Source: a bacterium TMED144
GTDB lineage: Bacteria; Fidelibacterota; Marinisomatia; Marinisomatales; TCS55
Reading direction: 5' to 3'
Length of the DNA stretch: 37,473 bases
Assembly (NCBI GenBank): GCA_002170005.2
Contig: NHGT02000015.1
Span: 48,571 to 86,043 of the forward strand
The translations under genes and the position numbers were made by a program. The notes below the pieces were generated by a model. The model was not told where the DNA came from. It made no database searches and saw nothing but the letters and a program-made list of their open reading frames with translations. This document shows, piece after piece, positions 7,758 through 17,066 of the stretch. Position 1 is the first letter of the stretch. Every line of letters starts with the position of its first letter.

Positions 7758-8753
7758 CTATGGTATTTCTATTGTTTCAAATAAACGCTGAACAATATCT
7801 TCCTCTAATAATTCTTCTGCTTCTGCTTCGTAGGTTAATGACAATCTATGACAAAGCACGTCCTTACCAATATATCTTACATCTTCAGGTATAACGTAAC
7901 CTCTGCGCTCAATAAAAGCTTTCGCTTTCGCTGCAAGAATTAAATTAATAGATGCTCTTGGGCTTGCTCCAATTTTTATTAATTGAGACAAATCATTTAG
8001 ACCGTAATTCTTTGGCTGCCTAGTCGCAAAGACTAAATCTAAAACATATTCTTCAACTTTCTCATCAACATATATTTCATCAATCAGGTTTTGAGCATTG
8101 ATTATATTTTTTGTTTTAATGGTTTTTTTAACATCTTCTACCTTATTAGTTTTAGCAGCTCTATTTAGGATTTCTTTTTCTTCTTTTTTGCTTGGATAAT
8201 CAACTTTTAACTTCATCATAAATCTGTCTAGCTGAGCTTCAGGTAATGGATATGTGCCTTCTTGTTCTAATGGGTTTTGAGTCGCGATTACAACAAATGG
8301 GGATTCCAGAAAAAAAGTGTCCTCACTTATTGTTACTTGTTTTTCCTGCATACATTCCAACAAAGCACTTTGAACTTTTGAAGGAGCTCTATTTATTTCG
8401 TCAGCAAGGATAATATTAGAAAAAATTGGACCTTTTCTAGTTTCAAATTTTCCAAGTTTTTGATTAAAAATCAAAGTTCCAAGCAAGTCTGCTGGTAACA
8501 TGTCTGGGGTGAATTGAATTCGTTGAAAGTTTGTTTCAATTGTTCTCGCAAAAACATTTACTGTTAATGTTTTTGCTAATCCAGGGACACCTTCCAATAA
8601 CAAGTGTCCTTTTGATAACACTCCAATCAAAATTTTATCGATTAATTCATTTTGGCCAACAATCACATCTCCAATAGAGTTTTTAATTACTTCAACAAAT
8701 TTGGATTCTTTTTCAATCTTTTCGTTAATTTTGGCTATACTAAAGTCTGACAT
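7758..8753 (-). CDS. MoxR-family AAA+ ATPase
   Basis: A 331-residue AAA+ ATPase of the MoxR group. Walker A is GVPGLAKT (about residues 55-62), Walker B is IILADEINRAPSK (about 113-125), followed by LECMQEKQVTI and the sensor-like IATQNPLEQEGTYPLPEAQL (about 153-172). The C-terminal lid domain carries the family phrase ASPRASINLILAAKA. MoxR ATPases act as chaperone-like partners for vWA proteins, here the DUF58 gene two bases downstream. The ATG is at 8753-8751, 14 bases after the TPR lipoprotein gene, consistent with one operon. Family assignment is very secure; the client of the system is not known from sequence. Confidence 0.93.
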   Translation of the reverse strand: MSDFSIAKINEKIEKESKFVEVIKNSIGDVIVGQNELIDKILIGVLSKGHLLLEGVPGLAKTLTVNVFARTIETNFQRIQFTPDMLPADLLGTLIFNQKLGKFETRKGPIFSNIILADEINRAPSKVQSALLECMQEKQVTISEDTFFLESPFVVIATQNPLEQEGTYPLPEAQLDRFMMKLKVDYPSKKEEKEILNRAAKTNKVEDVKKTIKTKNIINAQNLIDEIYVDEKVEEYVLDLVFATRQPKNYGLNDLSQLIKIGASPRASINLILAAKAKAFIERRGYVIPEDVRYIGKDVLCHRLSLTYEAEAEELLEEDIVQRLFETIEIP

Positions 8754-8767
8754 ATTAATTACTCAAT

Positions 8768-9277
8768 TTAATTTTTAAAAAAAGGCATTTCATCAATATT
8801 TATTCCCAAATTATCTAATTCCCAGCGAACAGACAATGCAAGCTCATGGTCTGGATAATCGTCTAGAAATTTTAAGTATAGCTTTTCAGCCATTTGCAAA
8901 TCAGACAAAGAATTATGATAAATAAACCCTTGCATAAATAAAGATGATGCAGCGTTTTTGTGAAGAGGAAATGATTTGCAAAAATTATCATACTCTTCAA
9001 TGGCTCGATTAAAATCTTTTAAGTCATGGTAGAAAATTTCAGCCAATAGCAAGTTAGATTTTACTAAAATCTCTTCATCAGTACTTGAATTAACTAATTT
9101 CCTTAATATATCAGCTGCTTTTTTAAAATTTTTTTCATTTCTTTCTACAATTGCATTAGAAAAGAGTTTTTCAGGCGAACTGCTTATATCACAACCATGT
9201 AACATTAATAATCCAATTAGAAAGACATTAAGTTGGGTATTTTTAAAAATAGTTAAGTATTTTTTTAAGATTTTCAT
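8768..9277 (-). CDS. TPR lipoprotein, BamD-like fold, function unknown
   Basis: A 169-residue protein with an N-terminal hydrophobic leader (about 15-28) ending in the lipobox MLHGC, predicting lipidation at C29. The mature part is a chain of tetratricopeptide-type helices: segments around AIVERNEKNFKKAADILRKL, FNRAIEEYDNFCKSFP and MAEKLYLKFLDDYPDHELA have the spacing and the A/Y/P positions of TPRs and recall the BamD/YbgF type of envelope lipoprotein. It is too short for a full BamD (about 240 residues), so I do not call it that. It lies between the tamA-like gene (43-base gap) and moxR (14-base gap). Its role may be in envelope assembly or as a partner of the MoxR cluster; this is inference. 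Confidence 0.7.
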   Translation of the reverse strand: MKILKKYLTIFKNTQLNVFLIGLLMLHGCDISSSPEKLFSNAIVERNEKNFKKAADILRKLVNSSTDEEILVKSNLLLAEIFYHDLKDFNRAIEEYDNFCKSFPLHKNAASSLFMQGFIYHNSLSDLQMAEKLYLKFLDDYPDHELALSVRWELDNLGINIDEMPFFKN

Positions 9278-9320
9278 TAGGCAAATTATAAATAAACTTT
9301 TTATTTTGTAATTATTTCAT

Positions 9321-11168
9321 TCAAAAAGAATATCCCAAGCCAAAGTGCAATTGATTTAAACTTTTGTCATTTATACTTTCTCCATAGTCTATTCGAAGTG
9401 GACCAAATGGAGAATTGTAGGTTAAGCCTATTCCTCTGTTCCAAAAGATATTATCTAAGCTAATAATTCTAAGATCTTGAGATATTAAACCGCCATCATA
9501 AAAAAAGACCAACCCGATTTTTTCAGAAAAAGGTAATCTTATTTCCCAATTTGTTAAGAATTTAGCAGTATTTCCAAAAGGCAGTATTAATGTTAATGGA
9601 ATATCATCGCTCCCCACTTTCATTGAGATTGTGTCTTGCTCAAATTTCAAAGGCTTATATGCGCGTAAAGTATTACTACCCCCAAGATAAAATTTTTCAA
9701 AAAGTATAGTTTCATATTGATCATAATCTTCATTCCAGTTGAATATTTCACCTAAGTTTAGTCGGCCAGCCACATTTACTGTATTTAAAATATTTGAATA
9801 TGCTCTTAAATCCACTTCTAATTTTGAAAATGTTCTCTCTCCGCCTAATATCCCTCCATATCCATCTAATTTAAATTGAAAAAAAACTCCATTATTTGGA
9901 TATAGCGGGTTGTTCCTTTTGTCAATCGTAAGGTTTAATTTAATTTTTCTTTGTTCTATTTCATTTTGAAATAAAGAGCTTGATTCATCGAAGCGCTCAA
10001 AGCGCAAACCTAGATCAAAAAAAGACCTATTTTGATTCCATCTGAAAACATTGGAATACTGCAAACCGAATCTTTTGACATAAGGTCCCTGCTCATCCCC
10101 ATAGTTTTTAAATTGCTGATAAAATAACTCTAATTGAATCGGCAATCTTAAGGATAATGGACGTTGATTTGATATTTTAAAGTCAAAACTAAACCTGGGA
10201 TATACAAAACCTTCCTCAGTGGGCATTACAACAGCACCTTTTGCATCAAACTTATTTTTACTATTAAAAATCATTCTTTCTGTCCAGTTTACAGAACCTC
10301 CAAACCCAATCATCGAGCTTATTCCAGGTACATATTCAATATCATATGAACCAATATCAAAGTTTTGGACACCTCTATTTTCGTATTCACGAATTCTAAT
10401 TTCTAAATTTATTAGACTATCAGAATTTGACAAAGAATGTGTTATGATGCTTAAAGATGACAGGATATTTAATTCATAAATATTTTTTTTTGTTTTTTCA
10501 ATTGATAATTTTCTGAATAAATCTCCTTTTTTATAATCAATTTCTTTTCTTATTGATAAGGTATCTATTCGATTATTGCCAGTTATCCAAGTGTTGTTGA
10601 TATATACATCTTTACCTTCTCTAATAGATATTGATAGATTGACAGAATCATTTATAGATTGATTAACATCGAACTCAGAAAATAATTTACCTTTATTCTG
10701 AAGTTTTTCATCAAGAAGTGTTAAGTTTTTATTTATTTTAATAGGATTGTAATATTCACCTTTATTAAGTCCTAGGGTTGATAAAATTTCTTTATTTGAT
10801 AGGGCTTTATTGCCATTGACCTCAATAACATTTAAAAAGTACTGCTTACCCTCATCAACTATAAAAAATATATCAGCTGATTGATCAATAATTTTGAAAG
10901 AGTCTTTAACTGTTGCTTCCAGAAAGCCATATGAATTATATAAGCTCTTGATTGATATTGCATCTAATTTGAGTAATCTTCTATCAAAATCAATATCACT
11001 AAATCTAAAAAGAGATGATGTTTTTAACTCAACCTGCTTTAACAATTCTTTATTGCTTAAGTTGTTATTTCCAATAAATTTTACGTTTCCAACAGATATT
11101 TGATTATTCTGAGGAAAAAGAAAATTCAAATTAATAAATGAAAAAAAAAGAAACTTTTTTAAGTTCAT
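9321..11168 (-). CDS. Omp85-family outer membrane assembly protein, TamA-like
   Basis: A 615-residue outer membrane protein. It has a signal peptide (about 1-20), three POTRA-like domains (about 23-95, 96-170 and 171-250, each with the ..I.GN..L...ELL/I pattern) and a C-terminal surface-antigen beta-barrel (about 265-615). The protein ends GLGYSF, the terminal phenylalanine expected of BAM substrates, and shows the barrel phrase LGGSNTLRAYKPL near residue 498, typical of the L6 loop region. Three POTRAs and the adjacent tamB gene (6-base gap) favour TamA over BamA, which has five. The pair is thought to help insert or transport envelope components, with TamB spanning the periplasm. The start ATG has no clear ribosome site and probably relies on coupling to tamB. 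Confidence 0.85.
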   Translation of the reverse strand: MNLKKFLFFSFINLNFLFPQNNQISVGNVKFIGNNNLSNKELLKQVELKTSSLFRFSDIDFDRRLLKLDAISIKSLYNSYGFLEATVKDSFKIIDQSADIFFIVDEGKQYFLNVIEVNGNKALSNKEILSTLGLNKGEYYNPIKINKNLTLLDEKLQNKGKLFSEFDVNQSINDSVNLSISIREGKDVYINNTWITGNNRIDTLSIRKEIDYKKGDLFRKLSIEKTKKNIYELNILSSLSIITHSLSNSDSLINLEIRIREYENRGVQNFDIGSYDIEYVPGISSMIGFGGSVNWTERMIFNSKNKFDAKGAVVMPTEEGFVYPRFSFDFKISNQRPLSLRLPIQLELFYQQFKNYGDEQGPYVKRFGLQYSNVFRWNQNRSFFDLGLRFERFDESSSLFQNEIEQRKIKLNLTIDKRNNPLYPNNGVFFQFKLDGYGGILGGERTFSKLEVDLRAYSNILNTVNVAGRLNLGEIFNWNEDYDQYETILFEKFYLGGSNTLRAYKPLKFEQDTISMKVGSDDIPLTLILPFGNTAKFLTNWEIRLPFSEKIGLVFFYDGGLISQDLRIISLDNIFWNRGIGLTYNSPFGPLRIDYGESINDKSLNQLHFGLGYSF

Positions 11169-11174
11169 ATGATA

Positions 11175-14100
11175 TCAATAAACACGTCTAACTCTAAACT
11201 TCATATGGACTTTGCCTGTTTCGTCCACATTGCCGATTAAAGAAACATTGGGGTTTAATTTATACTCAACACCGACTTTATTTTTATATGCTGATCCTAA
11301 AGAGAATGATCTTTGATAGCTCAAGCTAAAATTTTGATTTAGTTTTGCGCTTATACTAAACTCTTCATCAGAATTTTGTCTAATTAATTCAGATGTGCCA
11401 GATATATCAACATCTTCAATTAATCCAGTTGCCTTTAGACCCGTAGTTTTAATAAAGTTTCTTTCTAATTGTTTTTCTAAATAAGCCCCAATCATGGTCT
11501 GTGCTTGAGTTTCAAGACCTTCGGTCGAAAATCCTTCCTCCGAGACTCTTGTATTGAATGTTAATAATTGCAAAATATCACTTTCTGAATAGCCCTGATC
11601 GCTATTAAACGACCATTCAGGATTGTCAAATGGTCCATAAACTCCAAGATTTATATTCGCATCACCAATCTTTGTTGAAGCAGTTAATTCAAGAAAAGGA
11701 TTGAACCCAACCCCATCAAAAGTCATCCTGCCTTGTAAATTTTCAAAAACATCCCCTAAGTAATAGTAAATATCTCCCTCAACAAACTCAATTTCTCCTG
11801 AATAATTCCAATCATCATCAAATTGTTTTGACAAAGCAATCTCGCCAGATACCTTTGCATCAATTTGTGAATTTCTTATAGAAAAGGTGTTTTCAATTGG
11901 AAATCTTATAGCATAATTCGTGTAAGTTTTTTTTCTTCTATTTGTTAACGTTTCAGAATCGTTATTAGTAAATTCGGTATAAAGAGCACCATTTTTTGCT
12001 GAAATTTTTCCTGTTATATCAATGGTATCTCTTCCAGTTAATGAAATTTGAATATCTCCATACCCTTCCATATCACTATTTAATGATCTGTAAAAGATAT
12101 CATTTCCATTAATGTTTAAATTGTATTTTGGCACGAAAAATCTTTCAAAATCAATTTCTCCACTTACATATAGATTTGTAAGATCGTCTTTTTTCCTATT
12201 TTGAGAATCATTTAAAGATCCATTGAAGCTATTAATTTCTAAAAGATTATTTTTTAAGATACCTTCGGCATTAAATTTTCGTACTGGCTCATCCATTAAG
12301 ACGGTATAGATTTGACCATTATTAACAACTATTTTGCCGTTTCTGTTATATCTTTTACGGTCTCTTTTAATAGATAAATCTATGCTTATATCTCCAGATA
12401 TAGAATCTATGTCCGAGAGATACTCAGTTAAAAAAATAGCAGATTCAAATTTTCCGGAAGAATTTAGTTCAAATTTTCCTTTTTCGTAAAATTTTGAAAT
12501 ATTAATTGAATGTAGGTCTAAATCGACTGGAATTTTACCGCTAGCTTTTGCGGAATTTTGGTTCAACAAAGAAATTACGTTGCTCATTATTATAGACTTA
12601 TCTTTGTAGCTCATTTCACCAGAAACTTTACCAAGCGGGATTTTATCGTAAAATGTATTTTCAATGAACCCTTTAAGATTGTAAGAAGTATTTTTGACGG
12701 TGCCAGATACATCCAATATGCCAGTATAATCTCCTTTGATTTTATTTTTTATTTCAGGTACGAAATTTTCAAATATTGATAAATCAAAATTATTAAAAAC
12801 TGATTTTATTTGGACTTTTCTTAATAAATCATTCTTTAAATCTATTGGCACCGAACCTTCAACATCAAAACTGTACAAAGAATCATCAAGCAACTTAAAT
12901 TCATCTACAATTAACAGCTGATTGTTATAGGATAGGTCTAAAGATAGATCATCGAAATCTTGAGTGAAAAAATTGCCATTCTTTGCTGTTATATCTAAAT
13001 CAAGTGTGTTTTTATCATTTTCATTAAAAGATAATTCACCGAAAAGATTTCCATTTAAGTCTTTAAAAATATCATTATTAAATAATTTAAAAAACTCAGT
13101 TGTAACATTTGAAAATATCATATTACCCCGAAAAGGGTTAGTTGAGAAATAACCATTCAATACTCCATCATCAGCATGTATTTCAAAAGGCAAAAGCTTT
13201 ATTTTATCACCATAATGTATAGTAATTGGCCGTGGATTAGCAAAATAGTGTTGGTTGTATAAAATTTGGAATCTTGTTAATTCAATTTTATTGAAGTCTT
13301 CAACAATAAGGTTTAATTGAAAATAATCATTTTGATTTTTTATTTCAAAACTTTCAACATCAATAATATTTTTATCTAGAGAAATATCTAATGAGCCATT
13401 GTCAAAAATAAAATTTTTATATTTTCCTTTGCCTATTTTGAAATTCAGAAAACCATTTTTTTTGCTATTAATATTTTTTATATCACCATTAAGAATAAAA
13501 GATTTCAAGTTTAAATCTCTATACGAAAAGTCCTCAATATTCAGATTGAAATTAGTATTTATGTTTTTAAATGAACCTTTAATATCCATAAAACCATTTG
13601 CGAAACCATTATTTAATGAATCAGACCAAAAATTATTAATCAAAAAAACAGAAGCGTCCATTAACTCAAGATTTAAATCAGAATACATTTTTAAAAAATC
13701 TATATTTCCACTCATCGTTACGAGCGATGAACCTATGCCTAAGCTTATTGGATTAGTTATATCTAATGAATTATTAAAAAAAGATACACCTCCAGCAACT
13801 GAGGCCTCTCTTCCCCTAAAAAGCTGTGATTCATTAATTTCAACATTTAAGTCAACAGATGAAATTGTAGATTCAGTAAACTCACCATCAGCAAGAATAA
13901 AGCCAGAGAGGTTTGTCGCTCTCGAGTCAATTAGCCACTGGCTCAGATCGAAATTACTTAGTTGCATAATTGAATTAAATTTTCCATTTTTCTCATATAT
14001 GCCATTCAAATTTAAATTTGTATTATTTCCTGAAAGGCTAAGATTGCTTATCTCAAAAAAACTGCCCTTATCAAAAACATTAAAATTGCCATCCATATTT

Positions 14101-14942
14101 AATCCTAAATTATTTTTTATAATTAAATCGCCATCAAAATAGTTGAGATCTGATTTAAAATTAAATTGAGCTGTAAAATCTGATAAATCAGGCTTCAATG
14201 GAAATTGTGAAAATATTTTTTCAGGAACTTTGTAGTTATCGAAAGTAATTTCTCCAATGAGTTTGTTTTTTATTTTTTCATCATAATCTATATGACCAGC
14301 AAATGATAAATCATTAATTGATGCGTTACTAAATTCTGCAGAAATTTTACTTTCCTCAATAAAACCAAAAAGATTATAAACCTCAAAACTCATAGCGGGA
14401 GACAATGCTGCTAACTTGAATTTTTTTAAATCAAATGATAGATTTGTTTCATCGGAATCTAACTTACCATTTAATTGAAAATTAACTTTCTTAATCTCTT
14501 CATTGATTGGTAGAAAAATATCTCCATCTATTTCAAGCGAATTTATATTTAGCGGAATTTTTCCTTCAGAGAAGAATATATTTTCAGGTGATTTAACTAT
14601 ATCATTGCCATCGAACCATGGTCTTATTTTTACATTTGATACGGAAATATATTTAATTTCTATATTTTTTTTTAATAACGAAAAGAGACCTAAGCTAGCA
14701 TTTATCTTAGGAAAATATAGCGATGCACCATTATCATGTGTTAACAAAACATCATTTGCAGTAAGTGAGGTAAACAAATGGCCTTTAAATTTGTTCGTAT
14801 TTATTGCCCAACCTTGCTTTGAAAGCTGTTCTTTTAAAGAATGGTCGATTTTTTCTTGCCAAAAGCTCGGCCTAAAAATAATTGCTACAAAGAGTAAAAA
14901 AAATGCTAAAGCAATTAAAGAGTAAATTTTCTGTCTAAGCAT
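11175..14942 (-). CDS. tamB: TamB-like translocation/assembly protein (DUF490)
   Basis: A 1255-residue AsmA-superfamily protein, the largest in the window. An N-terminal signal anchor (about 7-27) is followed by a very long run of short beta-strands with repeating ...DG...I.G... units, as expected of a hydrophobic-groove bridge between inner and outer membrane. The C-terminal DUF490/TamB domain (about 950-1255) contains GDIYYYLGDVFENLQGRMTF and the family ending PEWSFNSDQGYSESDILQLL, and the last residues form strands thought to contact the barrel partner. TamB proteins are implicated in outer membrane biogenesis and lipid transport. Sequence is typically diverged, but length, anchor, C-terminus and the adjoining Omp85 gene agree. 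About 100 non-coding bases separate it from dnaK. Confidence 0.88.
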   Translation of the reverse strand: MLRQKIYSLIALAFFLLFVAIIFRPSFWQEKIDHSLKEQLSKQGWAINTNKFKGHLFTSLTANDVLLTHDNGASLYFPKINASLGLFSLLKKNIEIKYISVSNVKIRPWFDGNDIVKSPENIFFSEGKIPLNINSLEIDGDIFLPINEEIKKVNFQLNGKLDSDETNLSFDLKKFKLAALSPAMSFEVYNLFGFIEESKISAEFSNASINDLSFAGHIDYDEKIKNKLIGEITFDNYKVPEKIFSQFPLKPDLSDFTAQFNFKSDLNYFDGDLIIKNNLGLNMDGNFNVFDKGSFFEISNLSLSGNNTNLNLNGIYEKNGKFNSIMQLSNFDLSQWLIDSRATNLSGFILADGEFTESTISSVDLNVEINESQLFRGREASVAGGVSFFNNSLDITNPISLGIGSSLVTMSGNIDFLKMYSDLNLELMDASVFLINNFWSDSLNNGFANGFMDIKGSFKNINTNFNLNIEDFSYRDLNLKSFILNGDIKNINSKKNGFLNFKIGKGKYKNFIFDNGSLDISLDKNIIDVESFEIKNQNDYFQLNLIVEDFNKIELTRFQILYNQHYFANPRPITIHYGDKIKLLPFEIHADDGVLNGYFSTNPFRGNMIFSNVTTEFFKLFNNDIFKDLNGNLFGELSFNENDKNTLDLDITAKNGNFFTQDFDDLSLDLSYNNQLLIVDEFKLLDDSLYSFDVEGSVPIDLKNDLLRKVQIKSVFNNFDLSIFENFVPEIKNKIKGDYTGILDVSGTVKNTSYNLKGFIENTFYDKIPLGKVSGEMSYKDKSIIMSNVISLLNQNSAKASGKIPVDLDLHSINISKFYEKGKFELNSSGKFESAIFLTEYLSDIDSISGDISIDLSIKRDRKRYNRNGKIVVNNGQIYTVLMDEPVRKFNAEGILKNNLLEINSFNGSLNDSQNRKKDDLTNLYVSGEIDFERFFVPKYNLNINGNDIFYRSLNSDMEGYGDIQISLTGRDTIDITGKISAKNGALYTEFTNNDSETLTNRRKKTYTNYAIRFPIENTFSIRNSQIDAKVSGEIALSKQFDDDWNYSGEIEFVEGDIYYYLGDVFENLQGRMTFDGVGFNPFLELTASTKIGDANINLGVYGPFDNPEWSFNSDQGYSESDILQLLTFNTRVSEEGFSTEGLETQAQTMIGAYLEKQLERNFIKTTGLKATGLIEDVDISGTSELIRQNSDEEFSISAKLNQNFSLSYQRSFSLGSAYKNKVGVEYKLNPNVSLIGNVDETGKVHMKFRVRRVY

Positions 14943-15042
14943 AATAATTGTTGTTCATATGCTTCTAAATATAAGTTTATTTGATTTGAAACAAAAAAGT
15001 GTTCTTGTGTTGAAGTATTAGTCCATTTATTCAATTGCAATT
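14943..15042 (-). other. Gap between dnaK and tamB, no clear signal
   Basis: About 100 AT-rich bases lie between the dnaK stop and the tamB start. On the minus strand I looked for a terminator and found no GC-rich stem with a U-run. A TTGTTT followed about 17 bases later by an AT-rich TATTTA could be a weak promoter for tamB-tamA, but it is well within what AT-rich sequence gives by chance. No small open frame with sensible features is seen. Confidence 0.3.
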
Positions 15043-16953
15043 CTAGTCTACTACCTCAAAATCAGCATCTTCGATTTCATCCTTTTTCTTTTTCTTTGTT
15101 TCGGATTTGTCATTTGTACTATTTTTAGTTGAATCTTCATTTTTTTCTTCGTTTTTGGATGTTTCATACATCTTAGAAGCAACTTCGCTCCATGCTTTAT
15201 TTAAACTATCTAAAGAAGATTTTAATGTCTCAAGATTTGAACTGTCTTTATTTTTCTTGAGATCTTCCAAAGCGTTGTTCAAATTTTTCATATCATCTTT
15301 TTGAATTTTTTCTTTATGTTCTTCAATATTCTTATCAGTTTGATATATCAGTTGCTCGGCTTGGTTTTGACAATCTATTAGCTCTCTTTTAGCTTTGTCT
15401 TCACCTTCATGCTTTTTTGCATTATTTACCATTTTTTCAACTTCAGCATCTGATAATCCGCTTGAAGCTTCTATTCTTATGCTTTGCTCTTTCCCTGTAG
15501 CTTTATCTTTTGCTCCCACATTCAAAATTCCATTTGCATCAATATCGAATGTTACTTCAACTTGAGGAACTCCTCTCGGTGAGGGAGGTATTCCATCTAA
15601 ATGAAAACGTCCAATAGTTTTGTTGTCAACAGCCATTTCTCGCTCTCCTTGAAGGACATGAATTTCTACAGTAGTTTGGTTATCCGCTGCTGTAGAAAAT
15701 ACTTGGGATTTTTTAGTGGGTATTGTTGTGTTTCTTTCTATTAGTTTTGTAGATACATTGCCCAAGGTTTCAATACCTAAGGAGAGAGGTGTAACGTCTA
15801 AAAGTAATATATCATCAACATCTCCCGCTAGGACACCCCCTTGAATGGCTGCACCTAAAGCTACAACTTCATCGGGATCAACACTTTTGTTTGGTTCCTT
15901 GCCAAAGATTTCTTTAACAACATCCTGAATAGCTGGAATTCTAGTTGAACCTCCAACCAATATTACTTCATTAATTTTTGATATGTCTAAGCCAGCATCT
16001 TTAATTGCTTTCTCGCAAGGATTTATCGTTCTTTTAACTAGGGTTGAAACGAGATCCTCAAACTTTGCTCTAGTTAAATTCAGATTTAAATGTTTAGGTC
16101 CTGAAGAATCGGCAGTTATAAACGGCAGATTAATCTCAGTTTGCTTAGAGCTTGAAAGTTCTTTTTTTGCTATTTCAGCAGACTCTCTAAGTCTTTGTAA
16201 TGCCATAGGATCTTTTTTTAGATCTATTCCGTCACTTTTCATAAACTCACTTGCTATCCAATCAATAATAATCTGATCAAAATCGTCTCCACCTAGATGA
16301 GTGTCTCCATTGGTAGATTTAACTTCAAAGACTCCATCTCCAAGCTCAAGTATAGAAATATCAAATGTACCACCTCCTAAATCAAAAACAGCTACAATTT
16401 CCTCTTTTTTCTTATCTAGGCCATAAGCTAGAGAAGCTGCTGTAGGTTCATTTATAATTCTTCTAACGTTTAATCCTGCAATTTTACCAGCGTCTTTAGT
16501 TGCTTGTCTTTGGGTGTCATTAAAATATGCAGGTACAGTTATTACAGCATCAGTTACTTGAGATCCAAGATATTCTTCAGCTGTTTGTTTAAGTTTTTGT
16601 AATACCATAGCACTAATCTCAGGTGGTGTATAAGTTTTATTGTTAGAATCAACAACGACTGACCCTGAATCAGATTTTTTTAAATTGTAGGGAATCTCTT
16701 TTAAATCGTTTTTAATCTCATCGAAAGTTCTTCCCATAAATCTCTTAATAGAAAAAATTGTATTTTGTGGATTTGTTACTGCTTGTCTTTTCGCAGGCTG
16801 ACCAACCAATCTTTCACCTTCTTTAGTAAATGCAGCAATGGATGGGGTTGTTCTTCCTCCTTCAGTGCTGCTAATAACTGTAGGTTCACCACCTTCTAAA
16901 ACAGCAACACAGGAATTTGTAGTACCAAGATCTATACCAATGATTTTGCTCAT
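15043..16953 (-). CDS. dnaK: Chaperone DnaK (Hsp70)
   Basis: ATP-driven chaperone for nascent and misfolded proteins, acting with DnaJ and GrpE. The 636-residue length is typical. The N-terminal ATPase begins IIGIDLGTTNSCVAV (about 4-18), with VFDLGGGTFDISILE (about 193-207) and LVGGSTRIPAIQ (about 334-345) phosphate loops; the substrate-binding domain starts near 385 (LLLDVTPLSLGIETLG), and the lid ends in a lysine/glutamate-rich tail and EIEDADFEVVD, close to the classic EEVD-type end. grpE and dnaJ are not adjacent. Its own promoter-like sequence lies in the 113-base gap after clpC. A purine-rich AGGAAA lies about 7 bases before the ATG. Confidence 0.98.
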   Translation of the reverse strand: MSKIIGIDLGTTNSCVAVLEGGEPTVISSTEGGRTTPSIAAFTKEGERLVGQPAKRQAVTNPQNTIFSIKRFMGRTFDEIKNDLKEIPYNLKKSDSGSVVVDSNNKTYTPPEISAMVLQKLKQTAEEYLGSQVTDAVITVPAYFNDTQRQATKDAGKIAGLNVRRIINEPTAASLAYGLDKKKEEIVAVFDLGGGTFDISILELGDGVFEVKSTNGDTHLGGDDFDQIIIDWIASEFMKSDGIDLKKDPMALQRLRESAEIAKKELSSSKQTEINLPFITADSSGPKHLNLNLTRAKFEDLVSTLVKRTINPCEKAIKDAGLDISKINEVILVGGSTRIPAIQDVVKEIFGKEPNKSVDPDEVVALGAAIQGGVLAGDVDDILLLDVTPLSLGIETLGNVSTKLIERNTTIPTKKSQVFSTAADNQTTVEIHVLQGEREMAVDNKTIGRFHLDGIPPSPRGVPQVEVTFDIDANGILNVGAKDKATGKEQSIRIEASSGLSDAEVEKMVNNAKKHEGEDKAKRELIDCQNQAEQLIYQTDKNIEEHKEKIQKDDMKNLNNALEDLKKNKDSSNLETLKSSLDSLNKAWSEVASKMYETSKNEEKNEDSTKNSTNDKSETKKKKKDEIEDADFEVVD

Positions 16954-17002
16954 AAATTTTTTCCTATTTATTAATGAATAAGGGCTTTAAATATTATAAC
17001 AA

Positions 17003-17031
17003 ATTATATGCCAAAATAAAAAATATGCCAA
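17003..17031 (-). promoter_or_regulatory. Promoter-like sequence for dnaK
   Basis: On the minus strand TTGGCA (17031-17026) and TATAAT (17008-17003) stand exactly 17 bases apart, a near-perfect housekeeping sigma spacing, about 50 bases before the dnaK ATG. This is the best promoter match seen in the window and sits in its longest gap between recognised genes. It overlaps a direct repeat and a palindrome described separately. The classic heat-shock CIRCE element (TTAGCACTC/GAGTGCTAA) is not present. Predicted from sequence only. Confidence 0.6.
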
Positions 17032-17040
17032 AATGACATA
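17006..17040. repeat. Direct repeat and imperfect palindrome at the dnaK promoter
   Basis: ATATGCCAAAAT occurs twice on the plus strand, at 17006-17017 and 17023-17034, with start points 17 bases apart. The second copy is extended into TATGCCAAAATGACATA (17024-17040), whose arms TATGCCA and TGACATA match as an inverted repeat at six of seven positions. Because the copies cover the -35 and -10 regions of the dnaK promoter candidate, they could be an operator; part of the repetition simply follows from the promoter motifs themselves. Confidence 0.4.
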
Positions 17041-17066
17041 AAGTGATTATTATTTAAATAGTTTTA

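Noticed and set aside
13399..14142. A 247-codon open frame on the plus strand
   Set aside because: It lies antisense within tamB, has strongly biased Lys/Phe/Ser/Leu content typical of shadow frames, and shows no known motif. The minus-strand frame is clearly the gene.
16954..17066. CIRCE heat-shock operator before dnaK
   Set aside because: I looked for TTAGCACTC and GAGTGCTAA on both strands in the gap and found neither.
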